From Phascolarctobacterium_A succinatutens_B (GTDB lineage: Bacteria > Bacillota > Negativicutes > Acidaminococcales > Acidaminococcaceae): a stretch of DNA of 64,000 nucleotides. Position 1 is the stretch's first letter. Each line of letters starts with the position of its first letter. The translations under genes were made by a program, and so were the position numbers. The notes beneath the pieces were generated by a model that worked only from the letters and a program-made list of their open reading frames with translations, did no database searches and was not told where the DNA came from. The DNA is taken from NCBI RefSeq assembly GCF_958453765.1, contig NZ_CAUDZA010000009.1, positions 8,546 through 72,545 on the forward strand, read 5' to 3'. This document shows positions 40,721 through 49,721 of the stretch, piece by piece.

Positions 40721-42196
40721 TCAAAGAGTTACGCCTGCTTTTGCCAAGCTGGATTTAATGCGTTTTGCAGTACGCTCAACGCCCAGCAGCGGAACCATTG
40801 CTGCCAGCTCAGGACCATGCTGATTGCCGGTCAGAGCAACACGAATCGGCATGAATACATCCTTGCCCTTCAGCTTAGTTGCTTTCTGAATCTGCTTGAA
40901 CAGAGCTTTAACTGCAGCATTGTCCAGGTTTTCTACCTTCGGCAGCCCTTCCAGCAGCATATTGATAACGGTCGGTACAGTTTCAGCCTTCAGGACTGCT
41001 TCTGCTTCCTCGTTTTCAAAATCGAATTCATCATTGAAGTACATTTCTACGCATTCAGGAATTTGGGCAGCATAGGAAATGTGCTCCTGTGCGGTTGCTA
41101 CAACGCGTTTGAGCCAAGCCAGCTTCTCGCCTTCTTCTTCGCCGGTCATGTAGCCTGCAGCAATCATGTGCGGTTTAGCAGCTTCAAAGAATGCTTCCGC
41201 ATCCAGCTGACGCATATAGTGCTGGTTAATCCAGTTCAGCTTGTCGATATCGAAAACAGCAGGGTTCTTGGCAACACGGTCCATGCTGAATTCGTGAATC
41301 AGCTCGTCCATGCTGAAGATTTCCTGCTCGCTGTTCGGAGCCCAGCCCAAAAGTGCCAGGAAGTTGTTGATAGCTTCCGGCAGGTAACCCAGCTGACGAT
41401 ATTGGTCAACACTGGTAGCGCCGTGACGCTTGCTCATTTTGGTGTGGTCCTTGCCCAGAATCAGGGAAATGTGACCGAAGGTCGGTTGTTTGAAGCCCAG
41501 TGCATCATAAACAAGGCATTGACGCGGAGTGTTGGACAGATGCTCTTCAGCGCGGATTACATGAGTAATGTGCATCAGCGCATCATCGATAACTACAGCA
41601 TAGTTATAGGTCGGAATACCGTCGGATTTAACAATAACGAAATCACCGATATTATTGGAATCAAAAACTACATCGCCACGAACCATGTCGCGAACGAGAA
41701 TCTGCTGGTCGGCAGGAACACGGAAGCGAACGGTCGGTTTGCGGCCTTCAGCTTTGAACTGAGCAATCTGCTCTTCGGTCAGATGACGGCATTTGCCCAT
41801 ATAACGCGGCATTTTGCCTTCTTTGATCAGGCTCTGGCGTTCTTCCTCCAGCTCCTCATCGGTGCAGTAGCAATAGTAAGCCTTGCCTTCTGCCAGCAGC
41901 TTGTCAGTATATTTTTTGTAGATATCAAGACGTTCCATCTGATGATACGGTCCGTTCGGGCCGCCAACATCAACGCCCTCATCCCAGTCCATACCCAGCC
42001 ACTTCAAAGCAGCCTTGATATTTTCCTCGGATTCCGGGGTAGAACGCTCACGGTCGGTATCCTCGATACGCAGAATCAGCTTGCCGCCGGTTTTGCGGGC
42101 CAGCAGATAGTTGAACAGCGCACTGCGCGCACCACCGATATGGAACGGGCCGGTCGGGCTCGGCGCAAATCTTACTCTAACTTCATCATTACACAT
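40721..42196 (-). CDS. gltX: Glutamyl-tRNA synthetase
   Basis: A 491-residue class I synthetase for Glu. HIGH appears as APSPTGPFHIGGARSAL at the N-terminus, and KMSKRHG is the KMSKS loop near 245. The C-terminal anticodon-binding helical domain continues to SLAKAGVTL. The four-cysteine insert common in bacterial GluRS is only partly visible (YCYC...C). GGAGGG precedes the ATG. In many bacteria GltX is the target of HipA kinases; a HipA-like gene lies at 6133-7278. Confidence 0.96.
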   Translation of the reverse strand: MCNDEVRVRFAPSPTGPFHIGGARSALFNYLLARKTGGKLILRIEDTDRERSTPESEENIKAALKWLGMDWDEGVDVGGPNGPYHQMERLDIYKKYTDKLLAEGKAYYCYCTDEELEEERQSLIKEGKMPRYMGKCRHLTEEQIAQFKAEGRKPTVRFRVPADQQILVRDMVRGDVVFDSNNIGDFVIVKSDGIPTYNYAVVIDDALMHITHVIRAEEHLSNTPRQCLVYDALGFKQPTFGHISLILGKDHTKMSKRHGATSVDQYRQLGYLPEAINNFLALLGWAPNSEQEIFSMDELIHEFSMDRVAKNPAVFDIDKLNWINQHYMRQLDAEAFFEAAKPHMIAAGYMTGEEEGEKLAWLKRVVATAQEHISYAAQIPECVEMYFNDEFDFENEEAEAVLKAETVPTVINMLLEGLPKVENLDNAAVKALFKQIQKATKLKGKDVFMPIRVALTGNQHGPELAAMVPLLGVERTAKRIKSSLAKAGVTL

Positions 42197-42329
42197 TGAT
42201 ATATCCCTCCAAATTTATCTATTAACATTAGATTTACCAAAAAAGCACAATCACTCCGGCTCCGGCTAAAATAAATTTCCTTCCGCCGGTATATCCAAAC
42301 AGATTACACTTATCAGTCTAATTATTATA

Positions 42330-42830
42330 TCACATCTTGACAATGCTCGCCACAGCTTCAGCGGCAATACCTTCGCCTCTTCCTGTAAAACCGAGCTTTT
42401 CTGTTGTTGTCGCCTTAATATTTACGACAGACTCAGCAACATCCAAGACCTTGGCAACATTAGTACGCATTGCGGCAATATAGCCTGCCAGCTTCGGGCG
42501 TTGGGCAATAATCGTCACATCCACGTTATTAACCTGCCAGCCTTCCTCCTGCAAGAGCTTTTTGACATGCAGCGTCAGCTGCATGCTGTCCGCTCCCTTA
42601 AAGCGTTCATCCGTATCAGGGAAGTGCTTGCCGATATCGCCCATGGCCGCAGCGCCCAAAAGCGCATCCATCAGCGCATGCAAAGCTACATCTGCATCAC
42701 TGTGTCCCAAAAGGCCTTTTTCATAAGGCACCTCAACACCGCAGAGAATTAATTTACGGTCTTCTGCCAGCTTATGTACATCATAGCCGCAGCCGATGCG
42801 AAATTGCGGTATAACAATCTTATTTTCCAT
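42330..42830 (-). CDS. ispF: 2-C-methyl-D-erythritol 2,4-cyclodiphosphate synthase
   Basis: A 166-residue MEP-pathway enzyme. Zinc ligands are the Asp and His of GYDVHKL, and the LLGHSDADVALHALMDALLGA segment is diagnostic. The C-terminal KATTTEKLGFTGRGEGI binds CMP. It overlaps the end of ispD by 11 bases and uses an AGGAG inside ispD at a seven-base spacing. IspD and IspF act at neighbouring steps of isoprenoid synthesis. A frame extending to 42866 has no ribosome site. Confidence 0.95.
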   Translation of the reverse strand: MENKIVIPQFRIGCGYDVHKLAEDRKLILCGVEVPYEKGLLGHSDADVALHALMDALLGAAAMGDIGKHFPDTDERFKGADSMQLTLHVKKLLQEEGWQVNNVDVTIIAQRPKLAGYIAAMRTNVAKVLDVAESVVNIKATTTEKLGFTGRGEGIAAEAVASIVKM

Positions 42831-43542
42831 CTTCCTGCTCCTGTTGCGCCAGCAGATTTTCTGCAAAAAGCAAATCTTCCGGCGTAGTAATTTTAATATT
42901 TTCGTAGCGTCCCAGCGCTGTCGCTACCTTATGGCCCATCAGCTCTACTACCGAAGCATCGTCGGTAACAGCAGCGGGATGTGCCGCCAGCTGCGCGTAA
43001 GCCTGCTTCAGCAGTTCTGCGGTAAAAATCTGCGGTGTCTGTACTGCCATCAGCGTACTGCGCTCAGGCGTAGCAGTTACAATACCGTCGGTGCCGACAA
43101 CCTTGATGGTATCCTTCACCGGAACGGCAGCAATTGCGGCGCCATGCACCTTAGCGGCAGCCAATGTGCGTTCAAAAACAGCGCGTCCCGCAAAGGGACG
43201 CGCGCCATCGTGTACAGCGATATAGCAATCTGTTTCCTCTACTGCGGCCAACGCATTAGCAACACTGTCCTGACGCTCCTTGCCGCCGGCTACTACGCAA
43301 AACGGCAGCGTCCGAAAATAATCTTTCTGATAACCGGCTAAAAGCTCACGGCCTTCAACAACCTCCTGCGGCGCCAACACGACAACGGCACGCTTAACCA
43401 GACCTGTTGCCTCCAGCATATGCAGACAGTGCACCAGAAGCGGTGCACCGTTCAGCATAGCAAAGGCCTTATTAATCCCCAGCCCCAGACGCTTACCGGC
43501 GCCTGCAGCCGGAACAATTACAATAAGTTCATCCTTGCCCAT
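42820..43542 (-). CDS. ispD: 2-C-methyl-D-erythritol 4-phosphate cytidylyltransferase
   Basis: A 240-residue MEP-pathway cytidylyltransferase. The CTP-binding loop is VPAAGAGKRLG near residue 10, and the family motif VHDGARPF, VTDDASVVE and the basic AGGKERQDSV are all present. It lies ten bases downstream of the yacL-type gene and overlaps ispF. Start ATG at 43542 follows GGAG. Confidence 0.95.
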   Translation of the reverse strand: MGKDELIVIVPAAGAGKRLGLGINKAFAMLNGAPLLVHCLHMLEATGLVKRAVVVLAPQEVVEGRELLAGYQKDYFRTLPFCVVAGGKERQDSVANALAAVEETDCYIAVHDGARPFAGRAVFERTLAAAKVHGAAIAAVPVKDTIKVVGTDGIVTATPERSTLMAVQTPQIFTAELLKQAYAQLAAHPAAVTDDASVVELMGHKVATALGRYENIKITTPEDLLFAENLLAQQEQEDGK

Positions 43543-43552
43543 CTCAAAGCTC

Positions 43553-44683
43553 CTATTTTGTTTTTGCGAAAATCATTCTTCCGGCAGATGTCTGCAGCAC
43601 ACTGGTTACAACAACAATTGCGCTGTGGCCGATGAAGTGACGTCCGTTTTCTACAACGATCATAGTACCGTCATCAAGATAAGCAACAGCCTGTCCCTGC
43701 TCCTTGCCTTCCTTAACCAGGAATACGTTCATTTCCTCGCCTGCAACAACTACCGGTTTAATAGCGTTCGCCAGCTCATTGATATTCAACACCTTAACGC
43801 CCTGAATACCTGCAACCTTATTCAGGTTATAATCATTGGTAATAATGTCAGCGTTAGCCTGTCTTGCCAAACGTACAAGCTTAGCATCCACGCCTTCCAG
43901 ATCATCGTAATCGTTATCTACGACCAGAATACGGCCCTTGTAGCTTATCTGCAAATCATGCACCAGGTCCAGACCGCGACGGCCTTTAGCACGCTTCATA
44001 TTATCCGAAGAATCCGCCAGCTTCTGCAGCTCCTCCAACACAAAATTCGGCACTACCAGCTGACCGTCCAAAAAGCCTGCAGCCATAATATCCATAACAC
44101 GTCCGTCAATAATGACGCTGGTATCAAGCAATTTATTGCTGCTGTAAAGACGGTCCCCCAAAGGGCCCTCCAATACGCTCTTTGTTTCATCGACAGGCTT
44201 TACGGGCTTACGCGTAGGAATGCGGTTAAAAAACTCCACAATATCATTATGCTTACGCAAAGCCAGCTTAGCACCGACAACTGAAAGTACAAGGCTTAGT
44301 ACGATGGGAATAAACGGTCCGATAACCGGCAGTCTGGAAAAAGGACTGCCTATCAGATTTGCTAAAATCAGACCGATGCCGATACCGAAAATCATTACCA
44401 GAATATCACTGGTAGGTACGCCGGAGAGAGAAACCGTCAGACGTTCAGCGTAATTGAACAGCCATTTTGTAATAAACGGTGCCAATACTAAGCCAAGCCA
44501 GGAAGATATAAAAAGACCTGGTAAGGTCAGTATCATGGTAGCAAAGGTAATTCCCATTAAACCATTGCCGTGTAAATCATAGCCCAAGTAATTTGATAAA
44601 AACGGTAAAGATAAATTTGTTAGTATGAGTCCGGTTACAATAATAATTAACGATATGCTCAGGCTAATAATTTTTCTCAGCAT
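43553..44683 (-). CDS. PIN-TRAM domain membrane protein (YacL/PilT N-terminus family)
   Basis: A 376-residue protein. Four hydrophobic helices lie within residues 1-130. A PIN nuclease domain follows (about 165-290), with acidic residues in LDTSVIIDGRVMD and later DNDYDD and ADIITNDYNL. A C-terminal TRAM RNA-binding domain ends the protein. The Bacillus homologue is YacL, of unknown physiological role. It heads the ispD-ispF-gltX run and stands directly after carD in the Firmicute order. AAGGAGG precedes the ATG. Confidence 0.92.
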   Translation of the reverse strand: MLRKIISLSISLIIIVTGLILTNLSLPFLSNYLGYDLHGNGLMGITFATMILTLPGLFISSWLGLVLAPFITKWLFNYAERLTVSLSGVPTSDILVMIFGIGIGLILANLIGSPFSRLPVIGPFIPIVLSLVLSVVGAKLALRKHNDIVEFFNRIPTRKPVKPVDETKSVLEGPLGDRLYSSNKLLDTSVIIDGRVMDIMAAGFLDGQLVVPNFVLEELQKLADSSDNMKRAKGRRGLDLVHDLQISYKGRILVVDNDYDDLEGVDAKLVRLARQANADIITNDYNLNKVAGIQGVKVLNINELANAIKPVVVAGEEMNVFLVKEGKEQGQAVAYLDDGTMIVVENGRHFIGHSAIVVVTSVLQTSAGRMIFAKTK

Positions 44684-44827
44684 TTCAATTCCTCCTTTCT
44701 CTGAATTTCTGATACATAGTATTTCATCCTACTATTATATCAATTATATAATACAGCTATAATCCGCAAAAAACAAGTAAATAACTTTTTTAAATATGAC
44801 ATTAATGAAAAAAAGGCCTAAAAATTT

Positions 44828-44882
44828 TGCAAAAAGACCGTTTTAAAGCAGTTTCTAACTCAACAGCCTTAAAACGGTCTTT
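44828..44882 (-). terminator. Terminator of carD
   Basis: AAAGACCGTTTTAA (44833-44846) pairs with TTAAAACGGTCTTT (44869-44882); the minus exit continues TTGC after the T run within the stem base. Confidence 0.8.
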
Positions 44883-44891
44883 ATATTCTGC

Positions 44892-45377
44892 CTAATTACA
44901 GCAACGCTCTAACCAGTTGCCCGCTTTCTCTGCGTCCACATCCTTAATCAGCATTATTTCACTTTGCAAAATCTGCTTCGTACTGTGCAGCAATCTGCGC
45001 TCACCTACGGAAATTTTCTTTCTGCGTTCTAAAATAGTCAGTATTTTAAAGATTCTTGCGACCTCAGCAACACTGCCGCTTTTTATCTTCTGCATATACA
45101 ACTGAAAGCGCCGATTCCAGGAAATCGCCTTCACCGTCTGTACATCCGGTACTTCATGCAGCGTATTCTGAATTATTGCCAGAGTTTCATCATCGCCAAT
45201 ATAACGTAAACCTAATTTTTCGGCGTTTTCTACCGGTACCGACACTGTCATATTGTCAAAAAGCATTTGTAAAATGTAATACTTCACAGTCTCGCCATCC
45301 TGTATATGTGCTTCTATATCCTTGATAATAGCTCCACCATGAAGCGGATATACCACTCTGTCACCCATCGCAAACAT
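44892..45377 (-). CDS. CarD/CdnL-family transcription regulator
   Basis: A 161-residue RNA-polymerase-binding regulator. The N-terminal Tudor-like RID domain (1-65) begins FAMGDRVVYPLHGGA, the family signature. The helical C-terminal domain contains WNRRFQLYMQKIKSG with the conserved tryptophan that inserts at the upstream edge of the transcription bubble. It stabilises open complexes, often at rRNA promoters. ATG 45377 follows AGGAGG; a TTG start six bases earlier is less likely. It has a strong promoter and its own terminator. Confidence 0.93.
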   Translation of the reverse strand: MFAMGDRVVYPLHGGAIIKDIEAHIQDGETVKYYILQMLFDNMTVSVPVENAEKLGLRYIGDDETLAIIQNTLHEVPDVQTVKAISWNRRFQLYMQKIKSGSVAEVARIFKILTILERRKKISVGERRLLHSTKQILQSEIMLIKDVDAEKAGNWLERCCN

Positions 45378-45413
45378 CTTCAACCCTCCTAAAATTATAA
45401 TTCTGATAAATAC

Positions 45414-45442
45414 ATTGTAGCACGCCCCTTCTTTATTGTCAA
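45414..45442 (-). promoter_or_regulatory. carD promoter
   Basis: TTGACA (45437-45442), 17 bases, TACAAT (45414-45419) on minus, about 37 bases before the start codon. The rest of the gap to 45667 is AT-rich with a weak plus-strand promoter near 45625 (TAATAT) for the HAD gene. Confidence 0.8.
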
Positions 45443-45667
45443 AAATATTTTATTTTACCACTATCTTTCTAATATGTCAACCTTTAACTAGGATGTTGGT
45501 CTATCTTCAGAATTCTTTTAACATTTAGCGATAAAACTACACTTAAAAGAATAATATTTTACAAACTGTTAACTAATTACGGCTTCTGCTGCCCCGTTAA
45601 GCTCTTGCAAAAGATATTTTTTTCTTGCATAATATAAGTGTCTAAAACAGTAAAGGAAGTAAAAATT

Positions 45668-46474
45668 ATGGACAGCAACGAAAAATATGAATTATTATTA
45701 ACACAGCTTCGCGCAAAAGAAGGCTTTATCTGCGATATGGATGGTGTTATCTACCACGGAAATAACCTGTTGCCCGGAGTAAGAGAATTCGTAAACTGGC
45801 TCTATGAAGAAAAAAAGAGCTTTTTGTTTTTGACTAACGCCAGCGAACGCAGTCCCAAAGAACTGCAGCAAAAGCTTTTACGTCTGGGACTGGAGGTTGA
45901 CGAAAGTCATTTCTATACCAGTGCTCTCGCCACTGCCAAATTTATCCATTCGCAGGCCCCCGGCTGCAGTGCCTACGTTATCGGCGGCCCCGGTCTTGTC
46001 AATGCGCTTTATGATGCCGGCATCACAATGAATGATGTTAATCCCGATTACGTTGTAGTCGGCGAAACAAATTCTTATAATTATAATATGATTCTCAAGG
46101 CAGTAAGCCTGATTAACCAAGGAGCACGCCTGATTGCAACAAACAGCGACCTTACCGGCCCCTCTGATTTCGGTATCATCCCCGCCTGCCGCGCACTGGT
46201 CGCACCTATTGAGCTTGCTACCGGCAAAAAGGCTTACTTTGTCGGCAAACCTAACCCCTTGATGATGCGCACAGGCTTGCGTCTGCTGGATGTTCATTCA
46301 GAGGATGCTGCTATGATTGGCGACCGTATGGATACAGATATCGTTGCCGGTATGGAAAGCGGTCTGATGACAGCTCTTGTTCTGAGCGGCGTAAGTACGT
46401 TGGAAAATATTAAGGAATTCTCCTACCGTCCGTCTATCATCTTAAACGGCGTCGGTGATATTCCGAACAAATAA
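45668..46474 (+). CDS. HAD-IIA phosphatase (NagD/PgpC-like)
   Basis: A 268-residue HAD hydrolase with a C2B cap. Motif I is DMDGVIYHG, motif II the threonine in FLTNAS, motif III the lysine in VGKPNPLMM, and motif IV GDRMDTDIVAG. NagD-type enzymes dephosphorylate UMP, p-nitrophenyl phosphate or glycerol phosphate; the natural substrate here is uncertain. The ATG at 45668 lies nine bases after AGGAA. It is a single gene with a terminator at 46488. Confidence 0.92.
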   Translation: MDSNEKYELLLTQLRAKEGFICDMDGVIYHGNNLLPGVREFVNWLYEEKKSFLFLTNASERSPKELQQKLLRLGLEVDESHFYTSALATAKFIHSQAPGCSAYVIGGPGLVNALYDAGITMNDVNPDYVVVGETNSYNYNMILKAVSLINQGARLIATNSDLTGPSDFGIIPACRALVAPIELATGKKAYFVGKPNPLMMRTGLRLLDVHSEDAAMIGDRMDTDIVAGMESGLMTALVLSGVSTLENIKEFSYRPSIILNGVGDIPNK

Positions 46475-46487
46475 TGTTATACCTCAC

Positions 46488-46520
46488 GGACTGCCGCACT
46501 CAGCAGTCCTTTTTCTTTAG
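46488..46520 (+). terminator. Terminator of the HAD phosphatase gene
   Basis: GGACTGC (46488-46494) pairs with GCAGTCC (46503-46509), followed by TTTTTCTTT. Confidence 0.85.
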
Positions 46521-46528
46521 CGCAGCAC

Positions 46529-46559
46529 TTGACTTAAAGTACACTCTAACATGTATAAT
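46529..46559 (+). promoter_or_regulatory. Promoter of the metallophosphoesterase gene
   Basis: TTGACT (46529-46534) and TATAAT (46554-46559) are 19 bases apart, slightly long; about 29 bases precede the start. Confidence 0.55.
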
Positions 46560-46588
46560 GTAAGCAAGAATTATATAAAGGAGCCTTA

Positions 46589-47680
46589 ATGAATAATATG
46601 CGTATCTTTCTTTTCGTCGGTACGATTGATGCTCTCATGAGTATCATCGGTTATATGTATTATCGCCATTATCTGCCCTTCGGCCGCACACTGACCTTCG
46701 GGCTTATATATCTGCTGATGACACTCGGCACAGCTATCAGTGTCATTCTGCCGCAGGGAACGCCTCATTTTCTGCTCAAGCTCACTGCGTGGATAGAAGG
46801 ACTTTGGATTGCTTTTTGCTACTACACACTTCTGTTGGCCATCATTCATCTTCTCTGCCTGCTTTTCAGTAAGCTGGGCGGTTGGCAGCTGCCTTCAACC
46901 AAAATCAGTATCATCGGCCTTGCCTTTATCTGCTGCTTCATTACCTGGGGCAGCTGGCGCGCCTTTCACCCGACAGTACGCACAGAAGCGCTGGTAACGG
47001 AAAAACTGCCGCAGAATGCTCATTATAAAATTGTCTTTCTTACCGACCTGCATATGGGAAGAATACTCGGCCATGACTACGCCGAACGTCTGGCAGCACG
47101 TGTCAATGAGCAAAAGCCAGACTTTGTTGTAGTCAGCGGCGACATGCTTGACGAGCGCATTTTTTATGTAGAAGAAGAAGATACGCTTTCTGCTCTGGCT
47201 CAAATCAAAGCGCCTGTCTACATGGCCTTCGGCAACCATGATTATCTTGATGAACCATTGCGCTGGCAACAAATGCTCACAGACAAGGGCTTCTACATCC
47301 TGCGCAATACCGATACCATTATCGACAACAAAATCAAAATAACCGGTATAGATGATTACAGCAAAAACCGTACCAACAGCCAGCTTATAAATCTTTCCTC
47401 CCAAAATAAAGACTACTACAGTATTCTGCTCGATCATCAGCCTCGCCGTATGGATGCCGCTGCAGATGCGGGCTATGATCTTTATCTGGCTGGTCATACG
47501 CATACAGGCCAGCTTTTTCCCAACCGTCTGGTAACGAAAAAAATGTACAAGTTGGATTATGGACGTACAAACTTTGGTAATCTGACCGCAATCACCAATA
47601 ACGGCTACGGCTTTTGGGGACCTCCGGTTCGTACAGAGGTTGCTCCGGAAATGGTTGTATTGGAGCTGCGGGGAAAATAA
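46589..47680 (+). CDS. Membrane-anchored metallophosphoesterase (YkuE-like)
   Basis: A 363-residue protein with four hydrophobic helices in residues 1-125 and a calcineurin-like phosphoesterase domain after residue 140. The metal-binding motifs are in order: FLTDLHMG, VVSGDMLDE, AFGNHDY, LDHQP and LAGHTHTGQ. Homologues such as YkuE act on the outer face of the membrane or on lipids such as UDP-diacylglucosamine; the substrate is not known here. AAAGGAG precedes the ATG. It is monocistronic. Confidence 0.9.
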   Translation: MNNMRIFLFVGTIDALMSIIGYMYYRHYLPFGRTLTFGLIYLLMTLGTAISVILPQGTPHFLLKLTAWIEGLWIAFCYYTLLLAIIHLLCLLFSKLGGWQLPSTKISIIGLAFICCFITWGSWRAFHPTVRTEALVTEKLPQNAHYKIVFLTDLHMGRILGHDYAERLAARVNEQKPDFVVVSGDMLDERIFYVEEEDTLSALAQIKAPVYMAFGNHDYLDEPLRWQQMLTDKGFYILRNTDTIIDNKIKITGIDDYSKNRTNSQLINLSSQNKDYYSILLDHQPRRMDAAADAGYDLYLAGHTHTGQLFPNRLVTKKMYKLDYGRTNFGNLTAITNNGYGFWGPPVRTEVAPEMVVLELRGK

Positions 47681-47704
47681 CTTCTTCCGGATAAAGCTTT
47701 CCAA

Positions 47705-47787
47705 AAAAATACACAGCAGACTAATATAATCTGTTGTGTTACAAAAAATAGGACCACTGCGTGTTTATAGCGTAGTGGTCCTTTTGA
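47705..47787. terminator. Two hairpin terminators between convergent genes
   Basis: ACACAGCAGAC pairs with the CTGTTGTGT side (47711-47739), and AGGACCACTGCG pairs with CGTAGTGGTCCT (47750-47782). Both have T runs suited to minus transcription, and the second also on plus (CCTTTTG). Confidence 0.75.
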
Positions 47788-47793
47788 TTGACA

Positions 47794-48186
47794 TTATTCA
47801 GCTTTTTCTTCTTTAGGTGCTTCAACAATTATTTTGGCATCAACAACATTTTTCTTAATGGACTCAATGCCGCGTTTGCATCCTGCCATTGCCTTGTAGC
47901 CTTCACCGGTAGCAATAATCTGTCCGTTGGTTGCCTTCAAACGGAAGCGGAATTCTCCGGCCTTGTCTTTATAAACCTCAAATTTCGGATGCTTACAAGG
48001 GGTAAAGCCTTCTGCCGTCTGGTCCTCTATCGGAGCAACAGGAGCATTATTGATAACGCTGGCAATACCTTTACGGCAATACTTTTCGTCCTTATAAACC
48101 TGAGAGCTGGCAATGACTTCACCATTTGCAGCTTTTAAATTAAATTTAACGCCATTTTTTGCCTGAGAAATTACGAATTTACCCAT
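47794..48186 (-). CDS. YegP-like protein with two DUF1508 repeats
   Basis: A 130-residue cytoplasmic protein with two copies of the DUF1508 fold. The first is FVISQAKNGVKFNLKAANGEVI...GIASVINNA; the second is FEVYKDKAGEFRFRLKATNGQIIA...GIESIKKNV. The repeats share the pattern F-x-L-K-A-x-N-G. Family members such as E. coli YegP are small and abundant, without proven function. It has AAAGGAGG before the ATG and a charged tail APKEEKAE. Confidence 0.9.
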   Translation of the reverse strand: MGKFVISQAKNGVKFNLKAANGEVIASSQVYKDEKYCRKGIASVINNAPVAPIEDQTAEGFTPCKHPKFEVYKDKAGEFRFRLKATNGQIIATGEGYKAMAGCKRGIESIKKNVVDAKIIVEAPKEEKAE

Positions 48187-48288
48187 TTTGCAGCCTCCTT
48201 TAAATTTAGTATGGTCTATAAGTTTATTTTATGCTATCAGCAACAAAAACACAAGTATTTTTATTAAAGCAACACCATTTAGCAATTT

Positions 48289-49197
48289 TTAATCGATAAC
48301 ATTCTCTAAAGAGCCGATTTTTTCGATAGAGCAAATGATTTTATCACCATGCTGCAAGAAAGTCGGTGGTTTCATACCCATGCCGACACCTGCCGGAGTA
48401 CCTGTAGCAATAATTGTTCCCGTAGCTAGTGTCATACCCTCTGACAGCTCTGCAATGGCCCCACAGACACTCTGAATCATATAACGGGTATTACTGCTCT
48501 GGCGCAGCTCTCCGTTAACCGTACAGCTGATATCAAGAGCCTGCTCATCGCCGATTTCATCTGCCGTAACAATACACGGCCCCATAGGCGTAAAACCATC
48601 AAGGCTTTTTCCCAGATACCATTGCTTATGACGCGTCTGCAGATTACGCGCGCTGATATCATTGATAATTGTATAACCGAAAATATAAGCTCCTGCGTTT
48701 TCTTTGCTGACACCCTTGGCATCGCGTCCCAGGATTACTCCCAGCTCTGCTTCGTAATCAAGGCTGTCTACCAATCCTTCATAACGCGGAACACTCTCGC
48801 CGCTTGCGGTTGCTCTGTTAACACGCTTGGAAAAGTAAATTGTGTAGGGACGTTCACCGCCGAAGGCTTCACTGGAAAAACGTCCTGCTTCCTGAGCATG
48901 TGCATCATAATTAATACCGAGGCAGACTACATCCTGACGCGGATGAACGATAGGTGCCAATAGCTTTACTTCCGCAAGCTTTACTGCAGCGCCCTGCAGA
49001 ACATCATCATTATCAGCCAGGCGCTCCAGCTTTGCCTTCACCTCAGGCGTATAACGGCATATCAATTCATTCATATCCGCAACTGCCAGCTCCGGCACAA
49101 GTCTTGCCAATAAATTCAATCTGTAAACTGCTTCATTCTCACGAAAGCCAACAAGAATTTCCTCACGTCCCGCTATCTCTACTGTATAAAAACGCAT
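48289..49197 (-). CDS. Fumarylacetoacetate hydrolase family protein
   Basis: A 302-residue protein with the FAH fold in residues 95-300. The metal ligands lie in DYEAELGVILGRDAKG, and other family segments are FGYTIINDISARN and WYLGKSLDGFTPMGP; GTIIATGTPAGVG ends the fold. Members cleave C-C bonds in acylpyruvates or decarboxylate oxaloacetate, or hydrate 2-oxo-pentenoates. The true substrate is open. AGGAGG precedes the ATG. It is a single gene upstream of no operon partner. Confidence 0.9.
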   Translation of the reverse strand: MRFYTVEIAGREEILVGFRENEAVYRLNLLARLVPELAVADMNELICRYTPEVKAKLERLADNDDVLQGAAVKLAEVKLLAPIVHPRQDVVCLGINYDAHAQEAGRFSSEAFGGERPYTIYFSKRVNRATASGESVPRYEGLVDSLDYEAELGVILGRDAKGVSKENAGAYIFGYTIINDISARNLQTRHKQWYLGKSLDGFTPMGPCIVTADEIGDEQALDISCTVNGELRQSSNTRYMIQSVCGAIAELSEGMTLATGTIIATGTPAGVGMGMKPPTFLQHGDKIICSIEKIGSLENVID

Positions 49198-49320
49198 TAT
49201 ATCTTCCTCCTCTTGGAATATTGATAGTTTGTATCATGCTAAAGCTATAGTATTTTCGGATCATATATCCGGAAATAGGATTAGCATAACATTATTATAC
49301 ACATACAATCCCCGGAACGC

Positions 49321-49347
49321 AAAAAAAGCAGGAACCGAAGTTCCTGC
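49321..49347 (-). terminator. Terminator of the alpha ribosomal operon
   Basis: GCAGGAAC (49328-49335) pairs with GTTCCTGC (49340-49347) around CGAA, followed on minus by TTTTTTT. It lies 16 bases past rplQ. Confidence 0.92.
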
Positions 49348-49363
49348 TTTTTACAGCTCTAAA

Positions 49364-49702
49364 TTAGATGAGTTCGATGATAGCCATTTCAGCTGCATCG
49401 CCACGGCGAGGACCTACTCTGTAAATGCGAGTAAAGCCGCCTTGTCTGCCTTCATATTTCGGAGCAATTTCTTCAAACAGTTTTTTGGTAATGGTTTCGT
49501 CAACCAGAACTGCCATAACCTGACGACGAGCATGCAGGTCATTGCGTTTTGCCAAAGTAATCAGTTGAGCGGAATGCTTAGCAACTTCTTTAGCTTTGGT
49601 AACGGTGGTTTCGATCTTACCATATTTGAAGAAGGAAGTTAAAATGCTGCGAAACAGAGCCTTACGGTTGCTGGAGTTACGACCCAGTTTTCTGTATGCC
49701 AT
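49364..49702 (-). CDS. rplQ: 50S ribosomal protein L17
   Basis: A 112-residue L17, beginning MAYRKLGRNSSNRKALFRS, which is diagnostic, and ending in the basic VGPRRGDAAEMAIIELI. It is the last gene of the alpha operon, 19 bases after rpoA. The energy-coupling-factor genes that often follow rplQ in Firmicutes are absent; an unrelated FAH-family gene follows beyond the terminator. Confidence 0.97.
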   Translation of the reverse strand: MAYRKLGRNSSNRKALFRSILTSFFKYGKIETTVTKAKEVAKHSAQLITLAKRNDLHARRQVMAVLVDETITKKLFEEIAPKYEGRQGGFTRIYRVGPRRGDAAEMAIIELI

Positions 49703-49721
49703 GTACTTCTGACCCCCTTAA

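Noticed and set aside
40817..42199. Long plus-strand open frame antisense to gltX
   Set aside because: It is a compositional shadow of gltX with no ribosome site or known motif.
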